In this document: in pieces, positions 1 through 9,304 of the stretch
Layout of the letters: the number at the start of each line of letters is the position of its first letter
Position numbering within the stretch: the first letter of the stretch is position 1
Origin: Firmicutes bacterium UBA1535
Lineage (GTDB): Bacteria; Bacillota; Clostridia; Tissierellales; Sedimentibacteraceae
NCBI GenBank assembly: GCA_002323775.1
Contig: DCPV01000210.1
Coordinates: 5,131 to 18,498, forward strand
Length of the DNA: 13,368 nucleotides
Direction: 5' to 3'
The notes under the pieces: model-generated
Told to the model about the DNA's origin: nothing
Databases searched by the model: none
The model's input: only the letters and a program-made list of their open reading frames with translations
Program-made: the position numbers and the translations under genes

Positions 1-2732
1 AATATGGTCTATAATCAATCCATCTGTCTAGCTTTTAATACTATTGCTCTTTGATTCAAATTCCAATATGGTCTATAATCAATGCCTGCAAAAGTTGTGG
101 CATCTAATCCATTACCTGTATATTCAAATTCCAATATGGTCTATAATCAATAAAAACCATCTTGACATATTCCATATTTTTTATTAAAAATTCAAATTCC
201 AATATGGTCTATAATCAATAGAAATATTTTTGTTTTTAGGTTTAGCTTCGTCTAATATTCAAATTCCAATATGGTCTATAATCAATTTTATAATTTTAAA
301 TTATGTAATTTTACATAATCACTATTCAAATTCCAATATGGTCTATAATCAATAATTGTTCTATTATAATTTTGTCAGCTTTAAAAATATTCAAATTCCA
401 ATATGGTCTATAATCAATCAAGTTTTTCAACACTTCAAAAGCTATATTTTTATTTATTCAAATTCCAATATGGTCTATAATCAATGAAAATTTTTTACAT
501 ATAGAGGGAACACATAGCCCATTCAAATTCCAATATGGTCTATAATCAATTGATATTACTATTAGTAAACCTTTAGCTTTGCTATATTCAAATTCCAATA
601 TGGTCTATAATCAATCTTTACCACCGCTAAAAGCTAGATAATATCCCTCTATATTCAAATTCCAATATGGTCTATAATCAATTACGCTCATTTATAACAA
701 TTTGCTTTCCAATTCCCAATTCAAATTCCAATATGGTCTATAATCAATATAGCGTTCTTTTTCAACTTGTCTAGCTCCATATTAATTCAAATTCCAATAT
801 GGTCTATAATCAATGAACAAAGAATAATAGAAATGTATGATAATCTTAATTCAAATTCCAATATGGTCTATAATCAATGAAACAATTAGCTCTTTATCAA
901 GTAAGTATATTACAAAATTCAAATTCCAATATGGTCTATAATCAATTAGATTTCATAGTGCTATATAGATTACAAAAAAGATTCAAATTCCAATATGGTC
1001 TATAATCAATTGAAACAATTAGCTCTTTATCAAGTAAGTATATTACAAAATTCAAATTCCAATATGGTCTATAATCAATCTTTTGCAATCTGTGCCTTAT
1101 GACATAGACAGTAATTCAAATTCCAATATGGTCTATAATCAATGAAAAGCAAAAACAGAAGTGGCAAAGCCACCAATCACATTCAAATTCCAATATGGTC
1201 TATAATCAATAGTGGCTCAACACGGAATATATTTTCCGTACCCCCATTCAAATTCCAATATGGTCTATAATCAATACAAAGGCGGACCATATACAAGGTA
1301 TACTTTCCTCATTCAAATTCCAATATGGTCTATAATCAATTTTGATTAAATCAATAATAATATCGCTGTCAATAGCTCATTCAAATTCCAATATGGTCTA
1401 TAATCAATGTCGTAGCGGGACAAAAGGTAAATACGGCTTCTATACTATTCAAATTCCAATATGGTCTATAATCAATTTAGATATAGTGTCTACGGTATCA
1501 CCTAAACTTTATTCAAATTCCAATATGGTCTATAATCAATTAATCGGCTTATCGCCTTTCATTTTTGGAGCTTTCTATTCAAATTCCAATATGGTCTATA
1601 ATCAATTTAAAAGAGATATGGGATAACTACCAAAATGTTATTTATTCAAATTCCAATATGGTCTATAATCAATGCTTATAGTCTCCACTATAATCTCCTC
1701 CTGGAGTATCAATTCAAATTCCAATATGGTCTATAATCAATTATATACTGAATCTGATAATTCAGGAACATAACAATTCAAATTCCAATATGGTCTATAA
1801 TCAATTTATGTTCGTTCATAGGTGTACCTTCTTGAATACCATTCAAATTCCAATATGGTCTATAATCAATGTTAGAAACTATCGGAATAAAAACAGATAT
1901 ACAATAATTCAAATTCCAATATGGTCTATAATCAATCAATGGGAGGGCAGAACAAACAAGCCTGTTAAACTATTCAAATTCCAATATGGTCTATAATCAA
2001 TTACTAGATTCATCAAGTATTATTCCTATAAATTTATTAATTCAAATTCCAATATGGTCTATAATCAATCTTGCTGTTCGTATATCCAAGCTTTTGCTCT
2101 TTCAATATTCAAATTCCAATATGGTCTATAATCAATCATACTAATAAAAAACGATTTAGAGGTGATTATTAATTCAAATTCCAATATGGTCTATAATCAA
2201 TTAGGAGCTGTAGGGGTAAAAAAGGCAGCAGAATTTTTATTCAAATTCCAATATGGTCTATAATCAATGCTATTCAAGATTGCATTGCACTCGTTAATTT
2301 GCTGTATTCAAATTCCAATATGGTCTATAATCAATGCGTTTCTAATAGCTGTTTTACCATTATTGGCATATATTCAAATTCCAATATGGTCTATAATCAA
2401 TTATGTAACCATCTTTTGATATTCTTTCAGTTCCTATATTCAAATTCCAATATGGTCTATAATCAATCATTGCGTAGGGGGATATATTAATAAGGTTACC
2501 GGATTCAAATTCCAATATGGTCTATAATCAATTAATATGTATTTATAGTTATTTTTATATTGTTTATTACATTCAAATTCCAATATGGTCTATAATCAAT
2601 TTACAAAGAGATTTATTAGATTTAGGCGAAATCACTAATTCAAATTCCAATATGGTCTATAATCAATGCTGTGAATGCTCCTAAAAATCCAGTAATTTTA
2701 TAATTCAAATTCCAATATGGTCTATAATCAAT
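1..2732 (-). CRISPR. Type I-B CRISPR array, 42 repeats, truncated at the left window edge
   Basis: A 30-bp direct repeat recurs 41 times in full (first complete copy 54-83, last 2703-2732), plus a 19-nt partial copy at 1-19. All copies I read are identical. The 41 spacers are 34-39 bp. On the minus strand the repeat starts ATTGATTATAGACC and ends GGAATTTGAAT. The last eight bases, ATTTGAAT, resemble the 5' handle that Cas6 leaves on type I-B crRNAs, so I read the array as transcribed leftward, in the same direction as the cas genes. The repeat core CCATATTGG can form only a 3-bp stem. The leader end is at 2732, next to cas2. No degenerate terminal repeat is seen at the left, so the array continues beyond the window and the oldest spacers are missing. 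Spacers 879-916 and 1011-1049 are near duplicates. Confidence 0.98.
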
Positions 2733-2911
2733 CCGCAAACGCAAAGGTCAGCTATTACAACGACTTTGATGTGCATTTCAGTCGATTAATATTTTTTTAA
2801 TAATTTTTCATTAAAAGGCACATTATTTTTACATCGTTCTTGCTAATTAAGGTTGAATTTTTAAAGTTTGTCGAGAATATGGGGTTTTGCATTTATGTAT
2901 GGTCGACAGAA
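2733..2911 (-). promoter_or_regulatory. CRISPR leader
   Basis: This 179-bp gene-free stretch lies between the cas2 stop codon and the first (leader-proximal) repeat, where a leader is expected. It is AT-rich in the middle (2785-2840) and less so in the 50 bp touching the array. Two inverted repeats are visible: TGTCGA (2869-2874) with TCGACA (2903-2908), directly after cas2, and CGACT (2761-2765) with AGTCG (2780-2784), 28-52 bp from the first repeat. Such sites could serve transcript processing or Cas1-Cas2 docking; that is inference. I could not pick a convincing sigma-A promoter for the array, although one should lie here on the minus strand. Confidence 0.8.
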
Positions 2912-3190
2912 TTAAATAAAGTTGTTTGTTTTATCCTCTTTTACTCCCCACATCTCCTTATCAAGCCATTTTTCATTTCTACTTTTAAATATTATTATAG
3001 AATCTATATTTTCTCTTATAACATCATTTAGTTCATAGTGTAGCTTCATAATTTTAGATTCAGAAATTTCTCCTTCAAATACGGAGTTTTGAATATGTGA
3101 CAAATATTTTTTACAAATCTTAAATGTTTTGTTCAAGACCCTTTGACCATTTTCATCACTACTTATATCATACACTAATATTACATACAT
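2912..3190 (-). CDS. cas2: Cas2, CRISPR adaptation protein
   Basis: This 92-aa protein is the structural partner of Cas1 in the spacer-integration complex. Two Cas1 dimers bridged by a Cas2 dimer insert prespacers at the leader-repeat junction. The N-terminus MYVILVYDIS is the first beta strand with the conserved Asp of the ferredoxin-like Cas2 fold. It is followed by a basic helix around residues 18-30, and the FEGEIS segment is the usual second strand region. Length and the short C-terminal tail (ending NNFI) fit type I-B Cas2 proteins. The ATG at 3190 is preceded by GGAGG at 3198-3202. It is the last gene of the operon, 20 bp after cas1, and the leader follows directly. Confidence 0.97.
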   Translation of the reverse strand: MYVILVYDISSDENGQRVLNKTFKICKKYLSHIQNSVFEGEISESKIMKLHYELNDVIRENIDSIIIFKSRNEKWLDKEMWGVKEDKTNNFI

Positions 3191-3210
3191 TTCAATACCT
3201 CCATTCTAAT

Positions 3211-4203
3211 TTACCACCATATTTTAAATGGATCATATTCTTTTTCGCCTAATAAATGCTTAACTAACTTATAGCATTCCAATCTTATTAGATATTGGTA
3301 TGAAACTGACTTATTTAATTCCTTATGCTTTATTGTTGTTTGTAATTTTTCGTCGAGTTCACCAACTATTATTTTAGACGCTTCTTTTGTTAAATGCAAA
3401 TAATTTAGATTTCTGGTAAAGCTCTTTTCTGTTATTTGTCTTTTATTCAACAACGAGAATATTAGTCTATCCCCTATAATTGGCTTGAAAATTTCAGCTA
3501 TATCAAGAGATAATGAAAAACGTCTGCTACCCGGTTCATGTAAATAGCTTACAGTAGGATTTAATTGTGTTTGATATATTTCGCTTAAAACCTTAGTGTA
3601 TATTAATGTGTTTACAAATGAAATCATAGTATTAATCATATTATCAGGCGGATTTTTCACACGTTTTTCAAAGTTAATTTCTTGATCAATTATTATATTC
3701 CATGATTGATAATATATTTTTCTAATATTTCCTTCATAACCCATTAACTCATTTATCGTTTTGCTTAACGGTATTTGTTTTCTTATACTATCTATATTAT
3801 CCATGTACTCTTGAACATTTTTACCTCTGGAATTGTAATATCTTAAATTTCTGTAAATATTATCTGCGGCTGCATCTATAAATGATTTCGCAACACACAT
3901 ACGTTTACCATCATCTACATAATGCTCCACCTGCTTCACCAATAAGTTTCCTGAAACTAGTTTTTCTCTTGGATAAAAGCTGCCGGAGTAAAAGCTATAG
4001 TAATTAAAGAAATGAACAACTACTCCATGTTGAGATAAAAAATTAATTAAACTTGTATTAAAATCCATTTCAGACATAACATAAAAATCCTTGACTGTCT
4101 CTATAGGAATATCCCTTTTTTCACTGTGTTCATCTACAAATGTTACGGTATTATCTTTTCTTTTTAACGTTCCATTATTGTAGATATAATAACTTTTTTG
4201 CAT
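3211..4203 (-). CDS. cas1: Cas1, CRISPR integrase
   Basis: Cas1 is the metal-dependent integrase that joins new spacers to the leader end of the array, in complex with Cas2. The protein is 330 aa from the ATG at 4203, which has GGGAGG seven bases upstream. A longer frame reaching 4251 lacks a ribosome site and would overlap cas4, so I reject it. The catalytic set is present: Glu157 in MGYEGN, His222 in LHEPG and Asp234 in SLDIAEIFKP, the standard metal-binding Glu, His and Asp of the family. The N-terminal beta domain runs to about residue 85 and the alpha-helical catalytic domain fills the rest. The C-terminus KIWW and overall length are ordinary for type I-B. It follows cas4 by 19 bp and precedes cas2 by 20 bp. 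Confidence 0.98.
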   Translation of the reverse strand: MQKSYYIYNNGTLKRKDNTVTFVDEHSEKRDIPIETVKDFYVMSEMDFNTSLINFLSQHGVVVHFFNYYSFYSGSFYPREKLVSGNLLVKQVEHYVDDGKRMCVAKSFIDAAADNIYRNLRYYNSRGKNVQEYMDNIDSIRKQIPLSKTINELMGYEGNIRKIYYQSWNIIIDQEINFEKRVKNPPDNMINTMISFVNTLIYTKVLSEIYQTQLNPTVSYLHEPGSRRFSLSLDIAEIFKPIIGDRLIFSLLNKRQITEKSFTRNLNYLHLTKEASKIIVGELDEKLQTTIKHKELNKSVSYQYLIRLECYKLVKHLLGEKEYDPFKIWW

Positions 4204-4222
4204 ATCATCCTCCCGTTTTGCT

Positions 4223-4717
4223 TCAAATATAGCACAAATCAAAATATGCACATGATTTGCAAATGCTTTTTTTCTTTAAATCCGGCGGTATATCTTTTTC
4301 TGCTATTCTTCTTATATTCAATAAAATAGCTTCTATATTTTCCTCATCCTCTTTTGTTAAAGTAACTTCTATTGACTGCTTTATGAGCGGATAATCTATC
4401 TTTCCGGTTATTCCTAGCACTCCTCTTTTTTTTAGATAATACAGATAATATTTTACTTGCAATATGCTTGCATCTTCTATTTTTTTACTCTTTTTAACCT
4501 CGTGCAAAATTCCCTTAGTTTTAATAAAGTCAATATTAATTACATTATCAATATTAATATGCTTGTCCTCTTTAGAATATGCTTCATTATCTAACACTTT
4601 CCCTATTGCAACATTCTCATTTGTCTGTTCCATCTGTATTTCATGATAAAAGTACCATAGCTTTCTGGTACAAACCTTGTAGTAGTAAATCATAACTCCG
4701 GTAATTTCTTTTTCCAA
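4223..4717 (-). CDS. cas4: Cas4, RecB-like nuclease with Fe-S cluster
   Basis: This 164-aa protein matches the short Cas4 family, which trims prespacers and helps choose PAM-containing DNA before Cas1-Cas2 integration. Four cysteines suited to a [4Fe-4S] cluster are seen: Cys16 in KVCTRKLW and Cys153, Cys156 and Cys162 in the C-terminal SICKSCAYFDLCYI. The RecB nuclease residues are also visible: His25, Asp63 in NIDFI, the Glu73/Lys75 pair in HEVKKS, and a QxxxY motif (Gln87, Tyr91). The start is a TTG at 4717, preceded by GAGGTGAG; the next ATG is eight codons inside with a poorer site. It ends with TGA, 19 bp before cas1, and begins 21 bp after cas3. A cas4-cas1-cas2 block is the typical I-B adaptation module. 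Confidence 0.96.
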   Translation of the reverse strand: MEKEITGVMIYYYKVCTRKLWYFYHEIQMEQTNENVAIGKVLDNEAYSKEDKHINIDNVINIDFIKTKGILHEVKKSKKIEDASILQVKYYLYYLKKRGVLGITGKIDYPLIKQSIEVTLTKEDEENIEAILLNIRRIAEKDIPPDLKKKSICKSCAYFDLCYI

Positions 4718-4738
4718 TATCTCACCTCGCTTGAAAAT

Positions 4739-7126
4739 TTATACAAAACCCGGTTCTCTAATAAAATTTTTATAGTCTATCTTCTTAAACCCCATATCAT
4801 CATATTGGCATTCAAATACCATTATTTTCTCATAATCACTAATTACTACATTATTATATTTTTGCCTTTTCTCTTGGTAATTTTTATCATAAACTATATA
4901 ATTAGCCACATCTACTGTAAAATCATATATTTTCTGTCTAATCAGAACCTTTTCGTTTTTTAGCTCATTTAATTCCGATTTATTCTTATCGGACAGACTA
5001 ATCACTGAGGATTTTTTATTGTATTCTTTAATTTTTAGAGTGCATTCTTTTAATTTTTCCTCTAAATCATCTATTTCTTTTTTATTTTGTTCATAAACCG
5101 GACTAGGAATAATAGTTTCACTTAATATATTTCTTAGTCTTACATCTGTTTTAGTTATGCTGTATGGTTTCAAGTTTTTTATAAATCTATATTCTTTATT
5201 GTATTTTTGTATAAATCCACTTTTTTCTAAATTTTCTGTAGTTAAGTAGTTGTCAATCAACTGTGATTTTTGTTTTTCAGATATTAAGCCTTCAATTGTT
5301 AAAACGGCTTCTTTGGACACTTCATAAATTTCTTTATCAATAAATCCTTTATCTCCATTAGTTAGAAGATTTTTTTCAATATCTGTGTAAACAAAACAGT
5401 TTGCAAAAGTACAATCTTTCTCACCTTTTCTATTGCAACGTCCAAATCTTTGAAACAATGAGCTTAAATCTTGCAGCTCTGTAAATAAATAATCAAAATC
5501 TATATCCAAGCTTGCCTCTACTAAAGATGTAGTTATCCAAATTCCAACTCTCTCATCAATTATTTTATTATTATTTTCATCAGTAAGCTCCTTACCCTTT
5601 TCATCAGTCAGATATGTTTTTCCAAATTTTAATATCTCTTTTTCTTTAAAATTTCTATCTCTTCTAATAAAAGAGCTGTGTAATATATTAAGAACTTCCT
5701 CGTCTTGTATATAATTTTCCGAGTTTGGATTTTTTAGTTCTTCATACATTTGCTGTGCTTTTTTTACAGTATTGCATACCACCAATATTTTATTACTCTT
5801 TGAAGTTTGCTTGTTTTTTAAATAAAAATCATATATATCTGATGAATTGATTTTACACTCTCTAATTTCTACATTATGGCGAATTTTGCTTGTATCATCA
5901 TCTTCAAAGCCTTGCTTTATAAATGAATTTTTTTCTTTATTTAGCAAATCATAAATAAACGGTGGCAATGTTGCTGTAAGTATTGCAACTTTTCCACCTA
6001 ATTCTATTATTTTTTCTATGCCGCATATCAAATATGCCAACAAATCTGCACTATACATTTGAATTTCATCAATTACTATCTTAGAATATGATAATGTCGC
6101 AAGCTTTAGCTCATAACCCTGATATTTAAAGACAAAGTCAAAAATCTGATCCATTGTCGATACGTTAAGTGGCAATGATAAGCTCTTTCCTTTTTTCTCA
6201 TATTCAAGCAAATTGATTTCTTCATCTTCCCTATTTTGCAATTTGCTTCTATCTTTTTTAGCTTCTTCATCTTCCTTGACATAGTATTCCATTGAGGATG
6301 AATGCAATATCGCAAGCCTTTCATCTATGTTTTTATTTAGTAAAATTTTTTCTTTAATTCTGTCATACATTGCATTTATCGCTGTTCTTATAGGTAAAAT
6401 AAAAAAACTTTTATTATTACCCAACCATAAAAGTCCGGCTTCAGTTTTCCCCATTCCGGTAGGAGCTGTGATAATTATGTTATTGTCAGCATTAATTTTA
6501 CAAAATTCTTGCAAGTTGTTCCATTTATATGTTAGCTCCTCTAAGCACTTGAGCAAAAAGTCATTTTTGTACTCAATTATGTACCCTGCACTTGCACTAT
6601 AATCACACTTATGCAAGAAACCCTTCACAAGTATATTATCCTTATTTTCAGCTGTATTTGGATCTGCCAATAAAGATTGTTCGCTTTGCTTAGGATATTT
6701 AACTTTAGCAAATTTAGATATTAATTTTTTGATTAAATCTTTTTTTTCATATAAAATTACAAGCGGATCACCATAATCATGATGATTCAACACCGCATGA
6801 GCTACACATATATAGTCTTGTTCATTTTCAAAACTTTGTTTGCTGAAAAAACAAAGTGATAACACATTGTGACACACTTCATTTTCTTCATTGAATTTTA
6901 TCCTTTTACCTTCATTAGACTTAACCCGTTTTTGAAACATATCATTTGCTTTTCCTAAATCGTGCAGCTCACACGCTTTTTTTGATAATTTATATATTCT
7001 GTCACGTTTTATATAGCCCATATTTTTTAAAATTTCAAGTGCATTTAACAAATCTGATATATGCTCTTTTATTGTTTTGTCAGGCTTTGCTAAATATTCA
7101 TTCAAATTTAAAATATCTTCATCCAT
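4739..7126 (-). CDS. cas3: Cas3, HD nuclease-helicase
   Basis: This 795-aa effector is recruited to Cascade-bound targets, where it nicks and unwinds DNA 3' to 5' and degrades it. The N-terminal HD nuclease domain has His22, His55-Asp56 in ELHDLGKA, His86, His110, the His115-His116-Asp117 cluster and Asp175 in KCDYSAS. The superfamily 2 helicase part shows Walker A APTGMGKTE (221-229), DEIQ (353-356), TATLPP (384-389), TTSLVEASLD (532-541) and motif VI QRFGRCNRKG (559-568). A lysine/glutamate-rich coiled-coil segment spans about 679-735. DEIQ in place of DExH is a variant I associate with I-B Cas3 proteins. HD and helicase are in one chain and look intact. The ATG at 7126 has AGAGGG upstream. 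It is 146 bp from cas5, a gap that holds an inverted-repeat element. Confidence 0.97.
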   Translation of the reverse strand: MDEDILNLNEYLAKPDKTIKEHISDLLNALEILKNMGYIKRDRIYKLSKKACELHDLGKANDMFQKRVKSNEGKRIKFNEENEVCHNVLSLCFFSKQSFENEQDYICVAHAVLNHHDYGDPLVILYEKKDLIKKLISKFAKVKYPKQSEQSLLADPNTAENKDNILVKGFLHKCDYSASAGYIIEYKNDFLLKCLEELTYKWNNLQEFCKINADNNIIITAPTGMGKTEAGLLWLGNNKSFFILPIRTAINAMYDRIKEKILLNKNIDERLAILHSSSMEYYVKEDEEAKKDRSKLQNREDEEINLLEYEKKGKSLSLPLNVSTMDQIFDFVFKYQGYELKLATLSYSKIVIDEIQMYSADLLAYLICGIEKIIELGGKVAILTATLPPFIYDLLNKEKNSFIKQGFEDDDTSKIRHNVEIRECKINSSDIYDFYLKNKQTSKSNKILVVCNTVKKAQQMYEELKNPNSENYIQDEEVLNILHSSFIRRDRNFKEKEILKFGKTYLTDEKGKELTDENNNKIIDERVGIWITTSLVEASLDIDFDYLFTELQDLSSLFQRFGRCNRKGEKDCTFANCFVYTDIEKNLLTNGDKGFIDKEIYEVSKEAVLTIEGLISEKQKSQLIDNYLTTENLEKSGFIQKYNKEYRFIKNLKPYSITKTDVRLRNILSETIIPSPVYEQNKKEIDDLEEKLKECTLKIKEYNKKSSVISLSDKNKSELNELKNEKVLIRQKIYDFTVDVANYIVYDKNYQEKRQKYNNVVISDYEKIMVFECQYDDMGFKKIDYKNFIREPGFV

Positions 7127-7149
7127 TTTCCCTCTACCTTTCTATAAAT

Positions 7150-7262
7150 AGACTGTTACAAAATCTTAATACTTGTCCTAATATTCATAAATTCAAAATA
7201 TTTTAATAAATTTAATAACTTATTTCAAATAAAATTCAGATTACTATCTTTTGTAACAGTCT
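7150..7262. repeat. MITE-like inverted-repeat element between cas5 and cas3
   Basis: Perfect 14-bp terminal inverted repeats AGACTGTTACAAAA (7150-7163) and TTTTGTAACAGTCT (7249-7262) enclose about 85 bp of very AT-rich sequence with no ORF. The hexamer TTTCTA occurs just left (7139-7144) and immediately right (7263-7268) of the element. It could be a remnant of a target duplication, but the left copy is five bases too far out, so this is uncertain. The element fills the only wide gap in the cas operon; other junctions are 30 bp or less. Non-autonomous insertion is the simplest reading. A transcript across it could form a long hairpin and change cas3 expression, but there is no U-run to suggest a terminator. 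Confidence 0.6.
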
Positions 7263-7272
7263 TTTCTAACAA

Positions 7273-8394
7273 TTACATAAAATTAACTATATACTTTTTA
7301 ACGGCATCCTTTTTACTGTCATCAATATCTAACCAAACATTTTCACTTGTTGATTCTATTGAATAATTAGATGTATAAATAACCTTCTTTTTCTCAAAAA
7401 TTCGCTGGTCATTAATAATTTTATAGTTTTTATTCATATGGTATATAGTGCCATTAATTTTTCTGCCGCCTTTCACTCTTGTATATATTTTAGACGCATT
7501 AAAGCCTTCAGAAACAACATCTTCATATCTCAGATAAGCTGAATACTCACTTGTTTCTTCTGTTTCCTCCGAGCAGTCACAATCCTGAACAAGTTCTACA
7601 ATCTTAGCCTCAATCACATCTACAAAATCTTCACTTCTGCCAATTGACTTTATATTATAAACATTCTCTAAAATTGTATTAAGAACTTCATCATCAGCTT
7701 TTACATGCACAATCAATTCAATATTATGTAAAATTTCATAATATTTAAGCGAAGTAGTCAAGGAGCGATATTTTGAGATAGGCTCAGAATAATTTTCTGT
7801 TTCGTAGATTTTTACCTTTGATATCAATTCATCTTTTGCTTGCCTTATCTCTTTTTCCCTTTGGTCCTTTTCTTTATACTCATGCGAGCCTTTGTCAATT
7901 TTTTTCTTTTCAGCCTTTAATAATTTCATCTCTTCATCCATTTTAAAGACTTCATTCTTCAAATCAGTATCCTTATACCTTTTTATTTCATCTGCTAAAT
8001 CCTTGAGTTTTTGATATTCAGTCAGCAAATCTCTGTTGTGAACTTGTATTGTGATTTCCTTTCTGAAGTCATTGCCGGCGGAATTTTTCGCAGATGCTAC
8101 TTTGGTAAAAGCAGATGAGAGTAGTGAACTATTTTTCATTTTAACTAAAATACCCCTATCATTCATTATTGAGTTTAAAAAACAATAGTCAGTATAAGGC
8201 TCCCTAGACATAGACTCAAACTTTCCTTGTATACTCAATTCCATAAACTTGTAATCTTCATATCCGCAGGCAACGTGTAATGCCCCTATAATCGTCGAAA
8301 GCGGAGGTAAAGGATATGTCATTTTATTATCGATAGTTTCTTCTTTTCTATAATTTGCGCTGCTTTGTCTTAGCACAATCCTTAATGCTCTCAT
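7273..8394 (-). CDS. cas5b: Cas5 (type I-B), with coiled-coil insertion
   Basis: Cas5 caps the 5' handle of the crRNA in Cascade and contacts Cas8 and the first Cas7. The N-terminal RAMP-like part MRALRIVLRQ and the stretch MTYPLPPLSTIIGALHVACG (25-44) are typical of Cas5, as is IGRSEDFVDV (251-260). The chain is 373 aa, clearly longer than the roughly 220-260 aa usual for the family. The extra length lies between the two conserved parts: residues 123-200 are almost entirely Lys/Glu/Asp-rich helix, a predicted coiled coil. An acidic, Cys-containing patch (DCDCSEETEETSE) lies at 271-283. The ATG at 8394 is chosen over an upstream TTG at 8430, which would overlap cas7; GGAAGTGGG precedes it. 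It starts 22 bp after cas7. Confidence 0.93.
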   Translation of the reverse strand: MRALRIVLRQSSANYRKEETIDNKMTYPLPPLSTIIGALHVACGYEDYKFMELSIQGKFESMSREPYTDYCFLNSIMNDRGILVKMKNSSLLSSAFTKVASAKNSAGNDFRKEITIQVHNRDLLTEYQKLKDLADEIKRYKDTDLKNEVFKMDEEMKLLKAEKKKIDKGSHEYKEKDQREKEIRQAKDELISKVKIYETENYSEPISKYRSLTTSLKYYEILHNIELIVHVKADDEVLNTILENVYNIKSIGRSEDFVDVIEAKIVELVQDCDCSEETEETSEYSAYLRYEDVVSEGFNASKIYTRVKGGRKINGTIYHMNKNYKIINDQRIFEKKKVIYTSNYSIESTSENVWLDIDDSKKDAVKKYIVNFM

Positions 8395-8416
8395 ACTTTT
8401 TTCCCACTTCCTAAAA

Positions 8417-9304
8417 TTAATTATTGGCAAAATATTCAGTCACTTCTTTTCTCAAATTATCAAAGAATTTGGCTATGCTACTTGCTTTCATTTCATTTTG
8501 AATTTCATTTTCATTTGAAAAAATTCCAGATTTTAAAACTCCGCAATTATATCCTTTACTTAATCTATCTTTTAAATCCGGTGATATCAGCAGCTTGTTA
8601 CCCTTTACTTCAACAACATTTTCAAAATAGTGAGTTTTTCTATCAGAGAAACCTCCAACTACAAATATTGGTTCAGCATTATCTAAATTTCCCTTTACTG
8701 TAAGGCTCAAATTTTCAACAGCACTTAATATAGCATTTACTCTATATATTTTTTCCTCAGTTGAAGCTTGAGCTTCAAAATTTTCATCCTTTCCAATCAT
8801 ATCTAAATCTATAGTTATGCTGTATATCTTTAATGACTTGTCATACTCGTATTGATACGGCATTAAGCCTGTTGCTTTTGCATTTTCTTGAAGATTAATA
8901 TTGTTAGCATTAGCATAGTTTGTAGCTAAATACAAATTATTGTGAAATCTTGTTTCATTTACAAAGCTTTCACAAGCAATAGCATCTGTCATATAGAAGG
9001 AGCTTTTTCTTATGTATGTTATTTTCCCCGTACTCATATATCCGCCTTCTAAAGCTCTGCATGTTGCTGCATTAACATCTTTGTCAACCATTTTTTGCGT
9101 TGCACCATCTACTTTTGTTTGCAAATCATCATACATGCCACTAGATACCATAAGTGCATTTTTCATGCTCTCTCTGCTTCTCATAGCATGTACACGTCCC
9201 TTTGTATATACTTTTTGCACACTTGCGATGTTTCCTAATCCCTCAGAATAATTAGAAGTCATATTTGCTACAACTGTCAATGTTACTGAATTTTTTCTAC
9301 TCAT
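8417..9304 (-). CDS. cas7b: Cas7 (type I-B, DevR/Cst2-like) Cascade backbone
   Basis: Cas7 polymerises along the crRNA spacer and forms the Cascade backbone; several copies are expected per complex. The 295-aa length fits. The N-terminal part holds LTVVANMTSNYSEGLGNIASV followed by a basic, Arg-rich stretch (KGRVHAMRSRESMKNAL, about 35-51) that is characteristic of Cas7 RNA-binding segments. The GKITYIRKSSFYMTDAIA region and a later FVVGGFSDRKTHY motif agree with the Cst2/DevR branch used by I-B systems. The ATG at 9304 overlaps the cas8 stop codon by eight bases (ATGAGTAG). AAGGAGA lies inside the cas8 end, so translation is probably coupled and the site strong, as needed for a subunit made in excess. 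Confidence 0.94.
   Translation of the reverse strand: MSRKNSVTLTVVANMTSNYSEGLGNIASVQKVYTKGRVHAMRSRESMKNALMVSSGMYDDLQTKVDGATQKMVDKDVNAATCRALEGGYMSTGKITYIRKSSFYMTDAIACESFVNETRFHNNLYLATNYANANNINLQENAKATGLMPYQYEYDKSLKIYSITIDLDMIGKDENFEAQASTEEKIYRVNAILSAVENLSLTVKGNLDNAEPIFVVGGFSDRKTHYFENVVEVKGNKLLISPDLKDRLSKGYNCGVLKSGIFSNENEIQNEMKASSIAKFFDNLRKEVTEYFANN

Noticed and set aside
1342..2490. Several open reading frames of 60-95 codons inside the array, with a recurring peptide NSNMVYNQ.
   Set aside because: The recurring peptide is simply the CRISPR repeat translated; spacing and content follow the repeat-spacer pattern and there are no ribosome sites.
4204..4251. N-terminal extension of cas1 that would overlap cas4.
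   Set aside because: The internal ATG at 4203 has a strong GGGAGG site and gives the normal Cas1 N-terminus; the extension is not Cas1-like.
8395..8430. Upstream TTG start for cas5 overlapping cas7.
   Set aside because: The ATG at 8394 begins the canonical Cas5 first strand and has a purine-rich site; the TTG has no clear ribosome site.
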